Notes: generated by a model from the sequence alone, not told the origin. A DNA stretch of 57,600 bases from an uncultured Rubrobacteraceae bacterium (GCA_902806095.1 CADCVF010000001.1:1-57600), one strand, 5' to 3'; numbered from the stretch's first letter, positions 15,628 through 23,807 are shown. Translations and numbers: made by a program.

Positions 15628-16503
15628 TCAGCCGCGATCTGGGCTTGCGGCCCTGTAGACGGCCGCCATGTCGTCTTCACCGTGGCCAGCCTGTATCGCT
15701 TCGTCGAAGAGGGTTGTTACGGCCTCGGCGATCCGCAAGTGCAGGTCGTGATCCCTTGCGGAGTCGAGAACGAGGGCCGCGTCTTTGCGGGCGAGGTTGG
15801 CCGAGAAGCTGGTGGGAAAGTTTTCCTCGATCATCATGCTACCTTTCAACTGGGCGTAGGGTAGCCCGAGCGGTCCGCCCTCGATGGTCTCGAGGAACTT
15901 CGCGGGGTCCACACCGGTCGCCTCTGCGAAAGCTACGGTTTCGGCCAGTACACCGAGCAGGCCCACGATCCAGTTGTTGACCACGAGTTTGAGGCGGCTC
16001 CCCTCACCAGCCTCGTCGAGCCACACGGTCTTGCTTCCTAAAGCATCGAAGACCTGCTCGCTCCGCTCCCTGACCTCCTCGGGCCCCGAAGCGAGCACGA
16101 TGAGCTGGCCCTGCTCAGCGGGCTGCTTCGTCCCGAGGACCGGCGCGTCGACGTAGGCAACCCCACGATCAGCAGCCAGCCTGTGGAGACGCTCGGTGCC
16201 GCCCTCCCCCACCGTGCTCATCTGTAGCCATACGCCGTCTTCGGCCAGCTCAGAGAGTACATCTCCTCCGACGGCTTCCTCTACAGCGTCAGCGTCAGCG
16301 AGCATGGTCAGGATGAAGTCTGCGCCCCTGGCTGCGTCCGCTGGATTGTCGGCGACCTCCGCGCCATCTTTCACCAGCGGTTCTGCCTTCTCGCGCGAGC
16401 GGTTCCAGGCGCGAACGTCCATGCCGGCGGAGAGGAGGTTGCGCGCCATCGCGGAGCCCATGATCCCGGTCCCCAAGACCGCTACCTTCGTGTCGTCAGC
16501 CAT
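15628..16503 (-). CDS. NAD(P)-dependent oxidoreductase, beta-hydroxyacid dehydrogenase family
   Basis: A 291-residue enzyme of the 3-hydroxyisobutyrate dehydrogenase/6-phosphogluconate dehydrogenase-like family. The nucleotide-binding motif is VAVLGTGIMGSAMARNLL (residues 8-25). Substrate-site motif VDAPVLGTKQPAEQGQL lies near 117-133. The catalytic lysine should be in GEGSRLKLVVNNWI near 168-181, the usual GxGxxxKxxNN pattern. VWNRS is replaced by AWNRSREKA, where arginine after asparagine favours NADP. The physiological substrate cannot be told; succinic semialdehyde or glyoxylate-type hydroxyacids are common. It stands alone, divergent from the ABC exporter to its right. Confidence 0.85.
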   Translation of the reverse strand: MADDTKVAVLGTGIMGSAMARNLLSAGMDVRAWNRSREKAEPLVKDGAEVADNPADAARGADFILTMLADADAVEEAVGGDVLSELAEDGVWLQMSTVGEGGTERLHRLAADRGVAYVDAPVLGTKQPAEQGQLIVLASGPEEVRERSEQVFDALGSKTVWLDEAGEGSRLKLVVNNWIVGLLGVLAETVAFAEATGVDPAKFLETIEGGPLGLPYAQLKGSMMIEENFPTSFSANLARKDAALVLDSARDHDLHLRIAEAVTTLFDEAIQAGHGEDDMAAVYRAASPDRG

Positions 16504-16598
16504 CCGTCCTCCTGTCTATGAATCGTCCGTACTTACCATACTCCACTACAGAGCAAACTCGGGTGATGCGTCTGACAACCGACCTGCGGGGAGGGCGC

Positions 16599-16604
16599 TA
16601 CAAT
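16599..16604 (+). promoter_or_regulatory. -10 box placing transcript start at ATG 16614
   Basis: TACAAT ends ten bases before the A of ATG 16614, and no ribosome site lies between them. The predicted start falls within a few bases of that ATG, so the ABC ATPase mRNA may be leaderless. The -35 element is weak. Confidence 0.45.
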
Positions 16605-16613
16605 TCTCGTGCC

Positions 16614-17576
16614 ATGAGATCGAATACCGGGAACACCCCGCCGGCCCTGGAAGCGATGAAGATAAGCCGCCTCTACAAGAGCAGCGGGCGCGGGGTCTCG
16701 GACGTTAGTCTCTCCGTCGCCCCCGGCGAGGTCTTCGGACTTATGGGGCCGAACGGTTCGGGTAAGAGCACTCTACTGCGCGTCCTCTCGACGGCCATCC
16801 CTCCAGACTCCGGCGGGTTCCGTGTGTGCGGGATGGACGGCTTGACACAGAAGCGGAAGGTCCGCGCCAGCATGGGCCTGATGGTCGACCGTCCGACGCA
16901 CTACGATGACCTCACGGGCCGGGCGAACGCTTATTTCTTCGCACGCTCTTACGGGATGGAGGAGGCCAAGGCCGAGGGGGCGCTCGCTGAGCTCTTCGAC
17001 TACTTCGACCTGGCTGAGTACGCGGACGACAGGGTCAAGACCTACTCGTACGGTATGGGCAAGAAGCTAGCCCTCATAGAAGCTATGGCGCACGGGCCTG
17101 AGGTTCTGCTCTTGGACGAGCCCTCGCTCGGGCTCGACTACACCTCGCAGCTCGCGTACCAGGGCAGGATCAGGGACCTGGCAGACGAAGGCGTCGCTAT
17201 CCTGCTCGCGAGCAACCAGGTCGACGAGGTCGAATCCCTGTGCGACAGGGCGGCTTTCTTGCACCGCGGTAAGGTCGTCGCCGAGGGAACGCCGGAGGAT
17301 CTCATCTCCCGCGTCGAAGGTGTCAGGCGCATCGTGGCGACGTTGCGCAACCCCGTGGAGTACGGCTCACTTACCGAGGTCGGCGGTGTACAGCGCGTCG
17401 TTCCCGAGGGACGAGACCTCATCATCCACTGCGAGGAACGTCCGGGCATAGTCGCCGACGTAGTGGCCGGTGTCGTCCGCTCGGGCGGGGACATCGTGAA
17501 CTTGTCGGTACAGAGGCCCAATCTGGAGGACGTGTTCGTGCAACTTACCGGGGAGGCGCTCAAGGATGAGGTTTGA
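16614..17576 (+). CDS. ABC-2 exporter ATPase
   Basis: A 320-residue ATPase with Walker A GPNGSGKST (about residues 45-53), a signature reduced to YSYGMGKKLALIEA in place of LSGGxxxR, and Walker B EVLLLDEPSLGLD. The altered signature is typical of DrrA/CcmA-like exporters. After the ATPase core (to about 230) a carboxyl extension (IVATLRNPVEYGSL to LEDVFVQLTGEAL) matches the DUF4162-like tail of such ATPases. ATG 16614 is chosen because the -10 box lies just upstream; ATG 16656 is an alternative. The gene overlaps the permease by eleven bases. Confidence 0.85.
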   Translation: MRSNTGNTPPALEAMKISRLYKSSGRGVSDVSLSVAPGEVFGLMGPNGSGKSTLLRVLSTAIPPDSGGFRVCGMDGLTQKRKVRASMGLMVDRPTHYDDLTGRANAYFFARSYGMEEAKAEGALAELFDYFDLAEYADDRVKTYSYGMGKKLALIEAMAHGPEVLLLDEPSLGLDYTSQLAYQGRIRDLADEGVAILLASNQVDEVESLCDRAAFLHRGKVVAEGTPEDLISRVEGVRRIVATLRNPVEYGSLTEVGGVQRVVPEGRDLIIHCEERPGIVADVVAGVVRSGGDIVNLSVQRPNLEDVFVQLTGEALKDEV

Positions 17577-18288
17577 TCCCCCGGACACCTATTGGAAGAA
17601 GGACGTCGCATTGTTCTTCTCCAGGAGGTTCGCGCTAATACTGAAGATGCTCTACCCCATTGCCATAATCGTGCCCGTCGCGGCGAGCGGTATGCCGGCT
17701 AAGTACGCGGCAGCCGTCATAGGCATCGTTGCGGTGATGGCAGGGACCTTCGGAGCCGGTGAGAGCCTGACTGTAGACCTGAACGACGGCATCCTGATGC
17801 GCGTGGCCCTGACCCCGCTCTCCCCTTACAGGCTCGTCTTCGAGATCCTCGCCGTCAACGCCGTGCTCGACCTGGTGCAGCTACTGCCGGCGCTCCTGAT
17901 CGTCTACCTTCTGCATCCTGTCCCGATAGTCTGGATGCTCGCGGCCACTATTACCGTCTTCGCGACGCTCGTTACAGCGAACTGCATCGGCATCTTTATC
18001 GCCAACTTCACCTCATCGCCAGCAGATGTGCTGCTGTACGCGACGGCCATCCTGTTTCCCTTGATCTACGTTTCGGGCTTCTTCCGCAACCAGCATCCTA
18101 CGGGTGTTCTCCAGACGCTCCGAGGCTTCGTCCCCTTCTCCTACACCGACGACGCCCTGAAGACGGTCTTCGGGCTTACCACGGGCACGACCCCGCTGGA
18201 GATCTTTATCTATCCCACCATCATCTGCGCCGTCCTTGCTTTTGCCGTCTGCCTGACAGCACCCCGCCTTCTATCCCAGCGTCTGTAG
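17566..18288 (+). CDS. ABC-2 type exporter permease
   Basis: A 240-residue membrane protein with about six helices, including ILKMLYPIAIIVPVAASGM, ILAVNAVLDLVQLLPALLIV, MLAATITVFATLVTANCIGI and IFIYPTIICAVLAFAVCL. ALTPLSPYRLVFEIL between helices 2 and 3 is the usual cytosolic loop of ABC-2 permeases. It should pair with the ATPase encoded just before to export a lipid, drug or polysaccharide. The ATG at 17566 lies inside the end of the ATPase gene. A hairpin terminator follows at 18348-18363. Confidence 0.82.
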   Translation: MRFDPPDTYWKKDVALFFSRRFALILKMLYPIAIIVPVAASGMPAKYAAAVIGIVAVMAGTFGAGESLTVDLNDGILMRVALTPLSPYRLVFEILAVNAVLDLVQLLPALLIVYLLHPVPIVWMLAATITVFATLVTANCIGIFIANFTSSPADVLLYATAILFPLIYVSGFFRNQHPTGVLQTLRGFVPFSYTDDALKTVFGLTTGTTPLEIFIYPTIICAVLAFAVCLTAPRLLSQRL

Positions 18289-18347
18289 CGCCGGGGTCGG
18301 CGGGGGCTGAACCGGCAGGTGTAATCCGGGCGGTTTTGGGTGGCGTT

Positions 18348-18363
18348 CCCCGCTTGGGCGGGG
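18348..18363 (+). terminator. Hairpin terminator after ABC-2 exporter
   Basis: CCCCGC and GCGGGG enclose a four-base loop, followed by AGTTTCT. It lies between the exporter permease and cstA, on the same strand as both, and should separate their transcripts. Confidence 0.6.
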
Positions 18364-18443
18364 AGTTTCTCATCTGATACCATGTTCCGCTATGATAGGA
18401 TTCATATGCTTCGGTACGGCCTTAGGGAAGGGTGTGAGGAGAC

Positions 18444-20573
18444 ATGAGTAACAGTCTTCGTCGGTACGGGATCTGGGTCGTCATCGCCCTCGTGGGGGCG
18501 TTGTGCTGGGGGATTCTGGCCCTCTCGCGCGGAGAGACGGTCAACGCCGGCTGGCTGCTTTTTGCAGCGCTGGCCTCCTACGCCATAGCCTTCAGGTTCT
18601 ACGCGCGTTTCATTCAGAACAGGGTACTCGGGACCGATGACTCGCGGGCGACGCCGGCGGAGCGACTGAACAACGGGCGCGACTTCGAGCCCATGGACCG
18701 GCGGGTCCTGTTCGGGCACCACTTCGCCGCCATCGCGGGGGCCGGGCCGCTCGTGGGGCCGGTGCTGGCCGCGCAGATGGGGTTCTTGCCTGGAACGATC
18801 TGGATCATCGTCGGCGTCATACTCGCCGGCGCCGTGCAGGACATGACGACGCTGTTTTTCTCCATGCGAAGGGATGGAAAGTCCCTCGGTCAGATGGCGA
18901 GGGAGGAGATAGGGCCCGTTGGTGGGGCTGCGGCCCTTATCGCGGTGCTCTCTATTATGGTCATACTGCTCGCCGTGCTGGCGCTCGTCGTCGTGCTCGC
19001 GCTCGCCGAGTCCCCGTGGGGTTCTTTCTCGCTCGCCATGACCATCCCTATCGCGGTGCTCATGGGCGTCTACCTGCGGTTCCTGAGGCCGGGACGGGTG
19101 CTCGAGGTCTCGCTCATCGGGGTGGGGCTGTTGTTCCTGGCAATCATCGGCGGCGGTTGGATCTCCGAGTCCTCGCCTTACGCTGGCTTCTGGACGTTCA
19201 GTCCGAACCAGATCGTCTTCGCCATAATCGCCTACGGCTTTATTGCCTCGGTCCTCCCGGTGTGGATTCTTCTCGCCCCCCGCGACTACCTCTCGACCTT
19301 CATGAAGATCGGCACCATAGGCCTGCTCGCCGTCGGCATCGCCCTCACCCTGCCGGCCATGCAGATGCCCAGGACGACGGAGTTCGCCTTCAACGGCCAG
19401 GGGCCGGTCTTCGCCGGCGCTCTCTTCCCCTTCGTGTTCATCACCATAGCGTGCGGGGCGCTCTCGGGTTTCCACTCGCTCATCGCCTCGGGCACGACCC
19501 CGAAGCTGATCCAGAAAGAGTCTCAGGTGCGCGTGATCGGCTACGGGGCGATGCTCACGGAGTCGTTCGTGGCGGTGATGGCCATGATCGCAGCGTGCAT
19601 CCTGGACCCGGGCGTTTACTTCGCCATGAACGCCAACCCGGCCCTCCTCGGCGACAGCGTCCAATCGGCGTCCCAGGCCGTGGGCGGCTTCGGGTTCTCC
19701 GTGAGCCCCGAGACGCTCAACCAGACCGCCCAGAGGGTTGGTGAAGATTCCATTATCGGCAGGACCGGCGGGGCACCCACCCTCGCGGTGGGGATGAGCC
19801 AGATCCTCGCTGGCCTGACCGGCATCTTCGGGGCCTCGCTGCAGGCTTTCTGGTACCACTTCGCCATCATGTTCGAGGCCCTGTTCATCCTGACGACCGT
19901 CGACGCGGGCACCAGGGTCGGAAGGTTCATGCTCCAGGACCTCATCGGCAACGTGTACAGGCCCTTCGCCCGCCCCTCATGGCTGCCCGGCAACCTGATC
20001 GCCAGCGCCCTCATAGTCGCGGGGTGGGGATACTTCCTCTACGCCGGCGTGAACGACCCCTTGGGCGGCATCAACCAGCTCTTCCCCCTGTTCGGCATAG
20101 CCAACCAGCTCCTCGCCGCCGTCGCCCTTACAGTCGGCACGACCATCCTCATAAAGATGGGCAAGCTCCGCTACGCCTGGGTAACGGCGCTACCGCTCGC
20201 CTGGGACGCGGCGGTCACGCTCACGGCGAGCTACCAGAAGATCTTCTCTACCGACCCCGCCATCGGTTTCTTCGCCCAGCGGGCGGCCGCCCAGCAGTCC
20301 CTCCAGGCCGGCAAGCTGAACGACGTCATGCTGGCCCTGAAAGCCGAAAGCCTGCAGGACGCGCGCCAGATCCTGATCAACACCACGGTCGACGGCGTGC
20401 TCTCCATACTCTTTGCGGTCATGATCATCGTCGTGATCGCGGACGCTTCCCGTGTGTGGTACGGCCTGATCTGGGGCCGTAAGGAGCCCGAGTTGAGCGA
20501 GGCGCCCTACGAGGAATCGCACCTCGACTCTGAGGGCAACGAGATAGAACGCGAGCCCGTGGGGGCAAGGTAG
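18444..20573 (+). CDS. cstA: Carbon starvation protein CstA (pyruvate/peptide transporter)
   Basis: A 709-residue membrane protein with about 16 to 18 hydrophobic helices and the CstA signatures: DRRVLFGHHFAAIAGAGPLV, GPVLAAQMGFLPGTIWIIVG, AGAVQDM and SGFHSLIASGTTPKLI. CstA family members import pyruvate or peptides when carbon is scarce. Length and motif order match full-length family members, and the hydrophilic carboxyl tail (EAPYEESHLDSEGNEIE) is in the cytosol. ATG 18444 follows GAGGAG. The small DUF466 partner gene begins six bases after the stop, the usual pairing. Confidence 0.93.
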   Translation: MSNSLRRYGIWVVIALVGALCWGILALSRGETVNAGWLLFAALASYAIAFRFYARFIQNRVLGTDDSRATPAERLNNGRDFEPMDRRVLFGHHFAAIAGAGPLVGPVLAAQMGFLPGTIWIIVGVILAGAVQDMTTLFFSMRRDGKSLGQMAREEIGPVGGAAALIAVLSIMVILLAVLALVVVLALAESPWGSFSLAMTIPIAVLMGVYLRFLRPGRVLEVSLIGVGLLFLAIIGGGWISESSPYAGFWTFSPNQIVFAIIAYGFIASVLPVWILLAPRDYLSTFMKIGTIGLLAVGIALTLPAMQMPRTTEFAFNGQGPVFAGALFPFVFITIACGALSGFHSLIASGTTPKLIQKESQVRVIGYGAMLTESFVAVMAMIAACILDPGVYFAMNANPALLGDSVQSASQAVGGFGFSVSPETLNQTAQRVGEDSIIGRTGGAPTLAVGMSQILAGLTGIFGASLQAFWYHFAIMFEALFILTTVDAGTRVGRFMLQDLIGNVYRPFARPSWLPGNLIASALIVAGWGYFLYAGVNDPLGGINQLFPLFGIANQLLAAVALTVGTTILIKMGKLRYAWVTALPLAWDAAVTLTASYQKIFSTDPAIGFFAQRAAAQQSLQAGKLNDVMLALKAESLQDARQILINTTVDGVLSILFAVMIIVVIADASRVWYGLIWGRKEPELSEAPYEESHLDSEGNEIEREPVGAR

Positions 20574-20579
20574 GAAGGT

Positions 20580-20762
20580 ATGGCGAACCCTGTACGGTCT
20601 ATCTGGGACTACCTGAAGGAGATCTCCGGCGAAAACGCCTACGACCGCTATCTGACGGTCCACGCCGCGACCCATCCAGGCAAACCGCCTATGAGTCGCG
20701 GCGAATACTATCGCGCCCGCCAGGACGAGAAATACGCCAACCCGGGCAGCCGATGTCCGTGA
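20580..20762 (+). CDS. YbdD/YjiX-family small protein (DUF466)
   Basis: A 60-residue protein with IWDYLKEISGENAYDRYL, HPGKPPMSRGEYYRARQDEK and a carboxyl cysteine two from the end. These are the conserved parts of YbdD/YjiX, the small soluble proteins encoded after CstA-type pyruvate transporters and needed for their transport activity in Escherichia coli. Length and position fit exactly. It is six bases after cstA with GGAAGG-like sequence as ribosome site, so the two are co-expressed. Confidence 0.85.
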   Translation: MANPVRSIWDYLKEISGENAYDRYLTVHAATHPGKPPMSRGEYYRARQDEKYANPGSRCP

Positions 20763-20832
20763 TAAGGTCTCTCTGGCGGGCCGGTCGGTCCGCGAGGCTG
20801 TAATTCGAAAGCGGCTTCGGGCCATTGAATCG

Positions 20833-20861
20833 TTTAGGACGGACGCGCGTTACGCTACACT
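20833..20861 (+). promoter_or_regulatory. Promoter of leaderless Uma2 gene
   Basis: TTTAGG (20833-20838), a 17-base spacer and TACACT (20856-20861) end six bases before ATG 20868. The predicted transcript start coincides with the A of ATG, and no ribosome site is present. The mRNA is probably leaderless. Confidence 0.5.
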
Positions 20862-20867
20862 ATACGC

Positions 20868-21425
20868 ATGGCAGAGTGCGTCAAACCCCACGACTCCCTT
20901 ACAGTCGATGAGTACCTGAAGCTCGAAGAGTCGGCCACGGTCCGCCACGAGTACGTCGGCGGCGAGATCTTCGCGATGGTCGGCGCTACGAAGCGGCACA
21001 ACAGGATCATCGTCAACATCACCGGCCGTCTCTGGGGGGCCGCACGCGGCGGCGATTGTCGGGTGTATTCTGAGAGTGTCAAGCTGCGCGTATCGGACGA
21101 CGTCATCTACTATCCGGACGTGATGGTAGCCTGCGGTCCCGAGGGGAATGACCCGCTCGTCGAAGACGACCCTTGTCTGGTAGTAGAGGTGGTGTCGCCT
21201 AGCACCGAGACGACAGACCGACGCGAGAAGCTCGCGGCCTACAAGCGCATGACCGGCCTCAGAGGGTACCTAATCGTCTCCCCAGATCAGAGATGGGTCG
21301 AGAGCCACCTCCGAGGCGAGGACGGCGTATGGCGTCGGGGCGATCTCGTTGACGAGGGACGTTTCTCCGTCCCCTGCCCGGAGGCAGAGTTATCCCTGGC
21401 AGAGATCTACGAGGGTTTGGATTAA
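20868..21425 (+). CDS. Uma2-family restriction endonuclease-fold protein
   Basis: A 185-residue DUF820/Uma2 protein. LTVDEYLKLEESATVRHEYV and GGEIFAMVGATKRHNRIIVN open the domain. The PD-(D/E)XK-type nuclease core is visible as VIYYPDVMVACG (aspartate), CLVVEVVSPSTETTDRREKL (the E and the downstream K) and YKRMTGLRGYLIV. These proteins are common in several copies in cyanobacteria, Chloroflexi and some actinobacteria, and their biological role is unknown; DNA cleavage is inferred from the fold only. It stands alone and ends in a family A repeat. Confidence 0.85.
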   Translation: MAECVKPHDSLTVDEYLKLEESATVRHEYVGGEIFAMVGATKRHNRIIVNITGRLWGAARGGDCRVYSESVKLRVSDDVIYYPDVMVACGPEGNDPLVEDDPCLVVEVVSPSTETTDRREKLAAYKRMTGLRGYLIVSPDQRWVESHLRGEDGVWRRGDLVDEGRFSVPCPEAELSLAEIYEGLD

Positions 21426-21483
21426 GGCTTCAGGCATCAGCCGTCAGCAAAGACCTGATATCTGAAGCCTGTAACCTGATGCC
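21426..21483. repeat. Family A repeat after Uma2 gene
   Basis: GGCTTCAG (21426-21433) and GGCATCAG (21433-21440) are each matched by their reverse complements, CTGAAGCC (21462-21469) and CTGATGCC (21476-21483). The pairs are interleaved, so two competing hairpins are possible. The element lies between two converging genes and could end transcription from both sides. Confidence 0.55.
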
Positions 21484-21486
21484 TCT

Positions 21487-22329
21487 CTACCCGCTCCGCT
21501 TGAGCTTTCCGGTCCGCTTAGCGTAGCTCTCGCCGAGGTGGAAGACGAAGAGCCCCATCGGCACGAAGACCGCGCCCATTACGAGTAGCGGCCAGATGCT
21601 GCCCCACAGTTGCGAGAGGCCAACGCCGCCCAGGAGCGCAGCGCGGGATCCTTCGAGCGCGTACGTAACCGGAGAGAACTGCGCCATCACCTGCATCCAC
21701 TCGGGGAGCACATTGATGGGATAGTAGACACCCGAGACGAGGAGCAATAGGGCCGAGACGATGTACGTCACCTGCTGGCCCTTCTCGGGCGAGAGCAGCG
21801 GCATAACGGCGGCTACTACCCCGAAGCCAACGAGCGAGATGCTGCACACGGCGAGGACGACCAGGGCGGCCCAGTAGTTGGCCTCCGAGAGGTCGAGGTC
21901 GAACGCCAGCATGGCGACGCCGAGGACGATCGCGGTGCGTATGATACCGTAGACGACTGCGTAGACGCCCATGCCGAGAAGGTGGGTGACCCGGCTCGTC
22001 GGGCTCATGAACGTGTACTCTATCGTCCCCTCCCACCGCTCCCACTGCACCGTCTCGGAGAGGATGTCGAAGATCATCGACAGGTAGCTCCAGATCAACG
22101 CCCCGATGAGCAAGAATGTCATGTACTCCTGGATGTTGATGGCCTCGGCACCGGGCCGCTGGGCCGCCCCTGCCCCGATGAAGGTTATGGACATGGCGTT
22201 GACGGTGGTGAAGGTCAGCCAGACGACCTCCCACATGAAGTACCGTTTGGTCAGAAAGTAGTTCCGTTGTACGTAGCCCCAGACTGCGATCATCTCGACC
22301 AGCCATCTGGGCTTGAGCCTGTTGTGCAT
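21487..22329 (-). CDS. ABC-2 exporter permease (attenuator-controlled operon)
   Basis: A 280-residue membrane protein with about six helices: IQEYMTFLLIGALIWSYLSM, YAVVYGIIRTAIVLGVAMLA, WAALVVLAVCSISLVGFGVV, VTYIVSALLLLVSGVYYPI and LWGSIWPLLVMGAVFVPMGL. The layout and the stretch FSPVTYALEGSRAALLGG near the last loop are those of ABC-2 permeases such as DrrB-like drug exporters. It starts two bases after the stop of its ATPase gene. With the small protein gene at 23160-23381 it forms a three-gene operon whose leader seems to hold a terminator. Confidence 0.85.
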   Translation of the reverse strand: MHNRLKPRWLVEMIAVWGYVQRNYFLTKRYFMWEVVWLTFTTVNAMSITFIGAGAAQRPGAEAINIQEYMTFLLIGALIWSYLSMIFDILSETVQWERWEGTIEYTFMSPTSRVTHLLGMGVYAVVYGIIRTAIVLGVAMLAFDLDLSEANYWAALVVLAVCSISLVGFGVVAAVMPLLSPEKGQQVTYIVSALLLLVSGVYYPINVLPEWMQVMAQFSPVTYALEGSRAALLGGVGLSQLWGSIWPLLVMGAVFVPMGLFVFHLGESYAKRTGKLKRSG

Positions 22330-22331
22330 CT

Positions 22332-23117
22332 CTAATCTCCTTCTGCACTGGCCTCTTCTACGGAGTAGCCCGTCGCGGCCATAAACGTCTCCTCCATCGT
22401 AGGCACCCGCCCGTTCGTGGCGTAGCGGCGTTTGAGCTCTTCTGACTCTTCGAGGGCCAGTATCTTCCCGTCCATCATGATGCCGACGCGGTCGCAGAGC
22501 TCCTCGGCCTCGCCCATGTCGTGGGTGCAGAGCAGGATCGAGGAGTCGTGGGCTTCGCGTATCCTGCGAATAAACGCCTGCACATCCTTCTTGCTCCTCG
22601 GATCCAGTCCCGTCGTCGGCTCGTCGAGGAGCATCAGGACGGGGCTTGTCAGCAAAGCTCTTGCGAGCGCTATCTTCTGCTGCATCCCGCGGCTCAAGTG
22701 CTCCATGGGCTCGGTGGCGCGTTTCTGGGCGAAGCCGATGTTGTCGAGGATCTCCTTTATCCTTGGCCGCGCTTCGGCGCTGGTCACGCCATAGAGCTTG
22801 GCCCCGTAGAGCAGATTCTCCATCGCCGAGAGCTTCTTGAAGAAGCTGGCCTCGACGCTGACCCTATTCATGCTGCGCTGCACCTGCTTGGGATGGCGCG
22901 TGGCGTCGACTCCGAAGACCTCGACCTCCCCCTTGTCAGGGAGGACGAGCGTGGAAATGACACGCACCAGCGTGCTCTTCCCGCTCCCGTTGGGCCCGAG
23001 GATGCCGACGACCTCACCTTTCCCAACCGTGAGCGAGACCGAGTCGAGGGCGCGTACCACCTCCCCGCGCCGCTTCTTGAAACTCTTCTCTACTCCTCTT
23101 AACTCTAATGCCTTCAT
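22332..23117 (-). CDS. ABC-2 exporter ATPase (attenuator-controlled operon)
   Basis: A 261-residue ATPase with Walker A GPNGSGKST (about residues 40-48), signature LSRGMQQKIALARAL, Walker B VLMLLDEPTTGLDPRS and switch histidine in LLCTHDMGEAEEL. The pattern is that of exporter ATPases of the DrrA/NatA type. ATG 23117 is chosen because AGGAGG sits seven bases upstream; the frame is open slightly further. It energises the permease encoded two bases downstream. The substrate is not visible, but the leader arrangement upstream would suit a ribosome-targeting drug. Confidence 0.88.
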   Translation of the reverse strand: MKALELRGVEKSFKKRRGEVVRALDSVSLTVGKGEVVGILGPNGSGKSTLVRVISTLVLPDKGEVEVFGVDATRHPKQVQRSMNRVSVEASFFKKLSAMENLLYGAKLYGVTSAEARPRIKEILDNIGFAQKRATEPMEHLSRGMQQKIALARALLTSPVLMLLDEPTTGLDPRSKKDVQAFIRRIREAHDSSILLCTHDMGEAEELCDRVGIMMDGKILALEESEELKRRYATNGRVPTMEETFMAATGYSVEEASAEGD

Positions 23118-23159
23118 AACCACACCTCCTGTGAAACTCTGCCCTGAGCGGCGCCTGCC

Positions 23160-23381
23160 CTACAGGCGCCCCCTGGCCTCCAGCCTCTCCCAGACTACTC
23201 GCCAGGTCTCCTCGCTCTCGGCGGCTATCGCCAGGTCGAAGAGCCTGCGCGCCACCCTGGCCCTCAAGGAGGGTTGTCCGGGGGACCGCGCGTATCTCCC
23301 GCGCTCGGCCACCCTTTCGGCGAGGTCTTGCTCACGGGCTGCCCGGTCCTGTGCCAACACGTAGTGCCAGTCGTTGAACAT
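23160..23381 (-). CDS. Small basic helical protein heading exporter operon
   Basis: A 73-residue protein, unrecognised. It starts MFNDWHYVLAQDRAAREQDL and continues with basic, probably helical sequence (ARVARRLFDLAIAAESEETW). No cysteines or membrane helix are present. ATG 23381 follows AAGGAG by seven bases; the frame extends to 23483 but without another ribosome site. It lies 42 bases upstream of the exporter ATPase gene and downstream of the promoter, leader frame and terminator hairpin. It may be a regulator or a coupling peptide of the operon. Confidence 0.6.
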   Translation of the reverse strand: MFNDWHYVLAQDRAAREQDLAERVAERGRYARSPGQPSLRARVARRLFDLAIAAESEETWRVVWERLEARGRL

Positions 23382-23489
23382 CTCTCTGTCTCCTTCTTTC
23401 GTCTCTTCCTCGCGCCCTGGAAGGGCTGATACCGTCCATATTGGGATCGGAGTCGGAGACCATCGCCCGCTCTTATCGAGCAACGCTCG

Positions 23490-23519
23490 AGGCCCCCGGT
23501 CCGCTCGGACCGGGGGCCT
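23490..23519 (-). terminator. Perfect 14-bp hairpin in exporter leader (attenuator candidate)
   Basis: AGGCCCCCGGTCCG and CGGACCGGGGGCCT enclose a two-base loop. No gene ends at this site on either strand. On the minus strand it lies after a strong promoter and a short leader frame, and before the exporter operon. A second small hairpin, CGAGC-GTT-GCTCG, follows directly. No run of U follows, so termination is inferred from stability and position. Confidence 0.6.
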
Positions 23520-23548
23520 CTTCTGAGAAGTTTGGTGGAGCTAGAAGC

Positions 23549-23635
23549 TCACGTTCTCATCGCGACCTCGCGGACCTCGGGACGCACCTCTCCCCCGAAC
23601 ACCGGAATCCCTATGTTCGTGCGACGGATGTGCAT
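23549..23635 (-). CDS. Candidate 28-residue leader peptide
   Basis: ATG 23635 opens 28 codons encoding MHIRRTNIGIPVFGGEVRPE and ending VREVAMRT, with TGA at 23549. AAGGA lies a few bases upstream. The frame starts about 35 bases after the predicted transcript start and ends about 30 bases before the left arm of the hairpin at 23490-23519. Its GGTCCG near the 3' end repeats a word of the hairpin's first arm, so ribosome position could change pairing. No run of one amino acid's codons is present, so drug-induced stalling is more likely than amino-acid sensing. This is inferred only. Confidence 0.4.
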   Translation of the reverse strand: MHIRRTNIGIPVFGGEVRPEVREVAMRT

Positions 23636-23676
23636 CAATCCTTCGGTCCTTTGCGCGACAACAACATTGCTAGAGA

Positions 23677-23705
23677 ACTCTACTCTGCTATCAGGAACTT
23701 GTCAA
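23677..23705 (-). promoter_or_regulatory. Strong promoter of exporter leader
   Basis: On the minus strand, TTGACA (23705-23700), a 17-base spacer and TAGAGT (23682-23677) form a near-consensus housekeeping promoter. The start should be near 23670, giving an RNA of about 180 bases if it ends at the hairpin at 23490-23519. Confidence 0.65.
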
Positions 23706-23732
23706 CGATTTCACTTAATTTTTCTTAATGCA

Positions 23733-23791
23733 AGCTGGTCAGCAACTCAGCACGCTCCAGCCATCGGCTTCCGCTTGTCAGCCAGTCAGCA
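23733..23791. repeat. Family B repeat, locus 1
   Basis: Flank words GGTCAGCAACTCAGCACGC and CTTGTCAGCCAGTCAGC enclose a core that can pair as AGCC-ATC-GGCT. It is the leftmost of eight loci sharing these flanks. Confidence 0.6.
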
Positions 23792-23792
23792 T

Positions 23793-23807
23793 TTTTGTGT
23801 GTGGTGC
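23793..23807. repeat. 15-bp repeated word, copy 2
   Basis: Exact copy of the word at 15169-15183, here directly after a family B repeat and about 77 bases before the ATG at 23884. Confidence 0.35.

Noticed and set aside
18402-19859. 485-codon minus-strand frame opposite cstA
   Set aside because: Composition (Glu/His/Arg/Asp-rich without hydrophobic core) is typical of antisense of a membrane-protein gene; cstA motifs on the plus strand are unambiguous.
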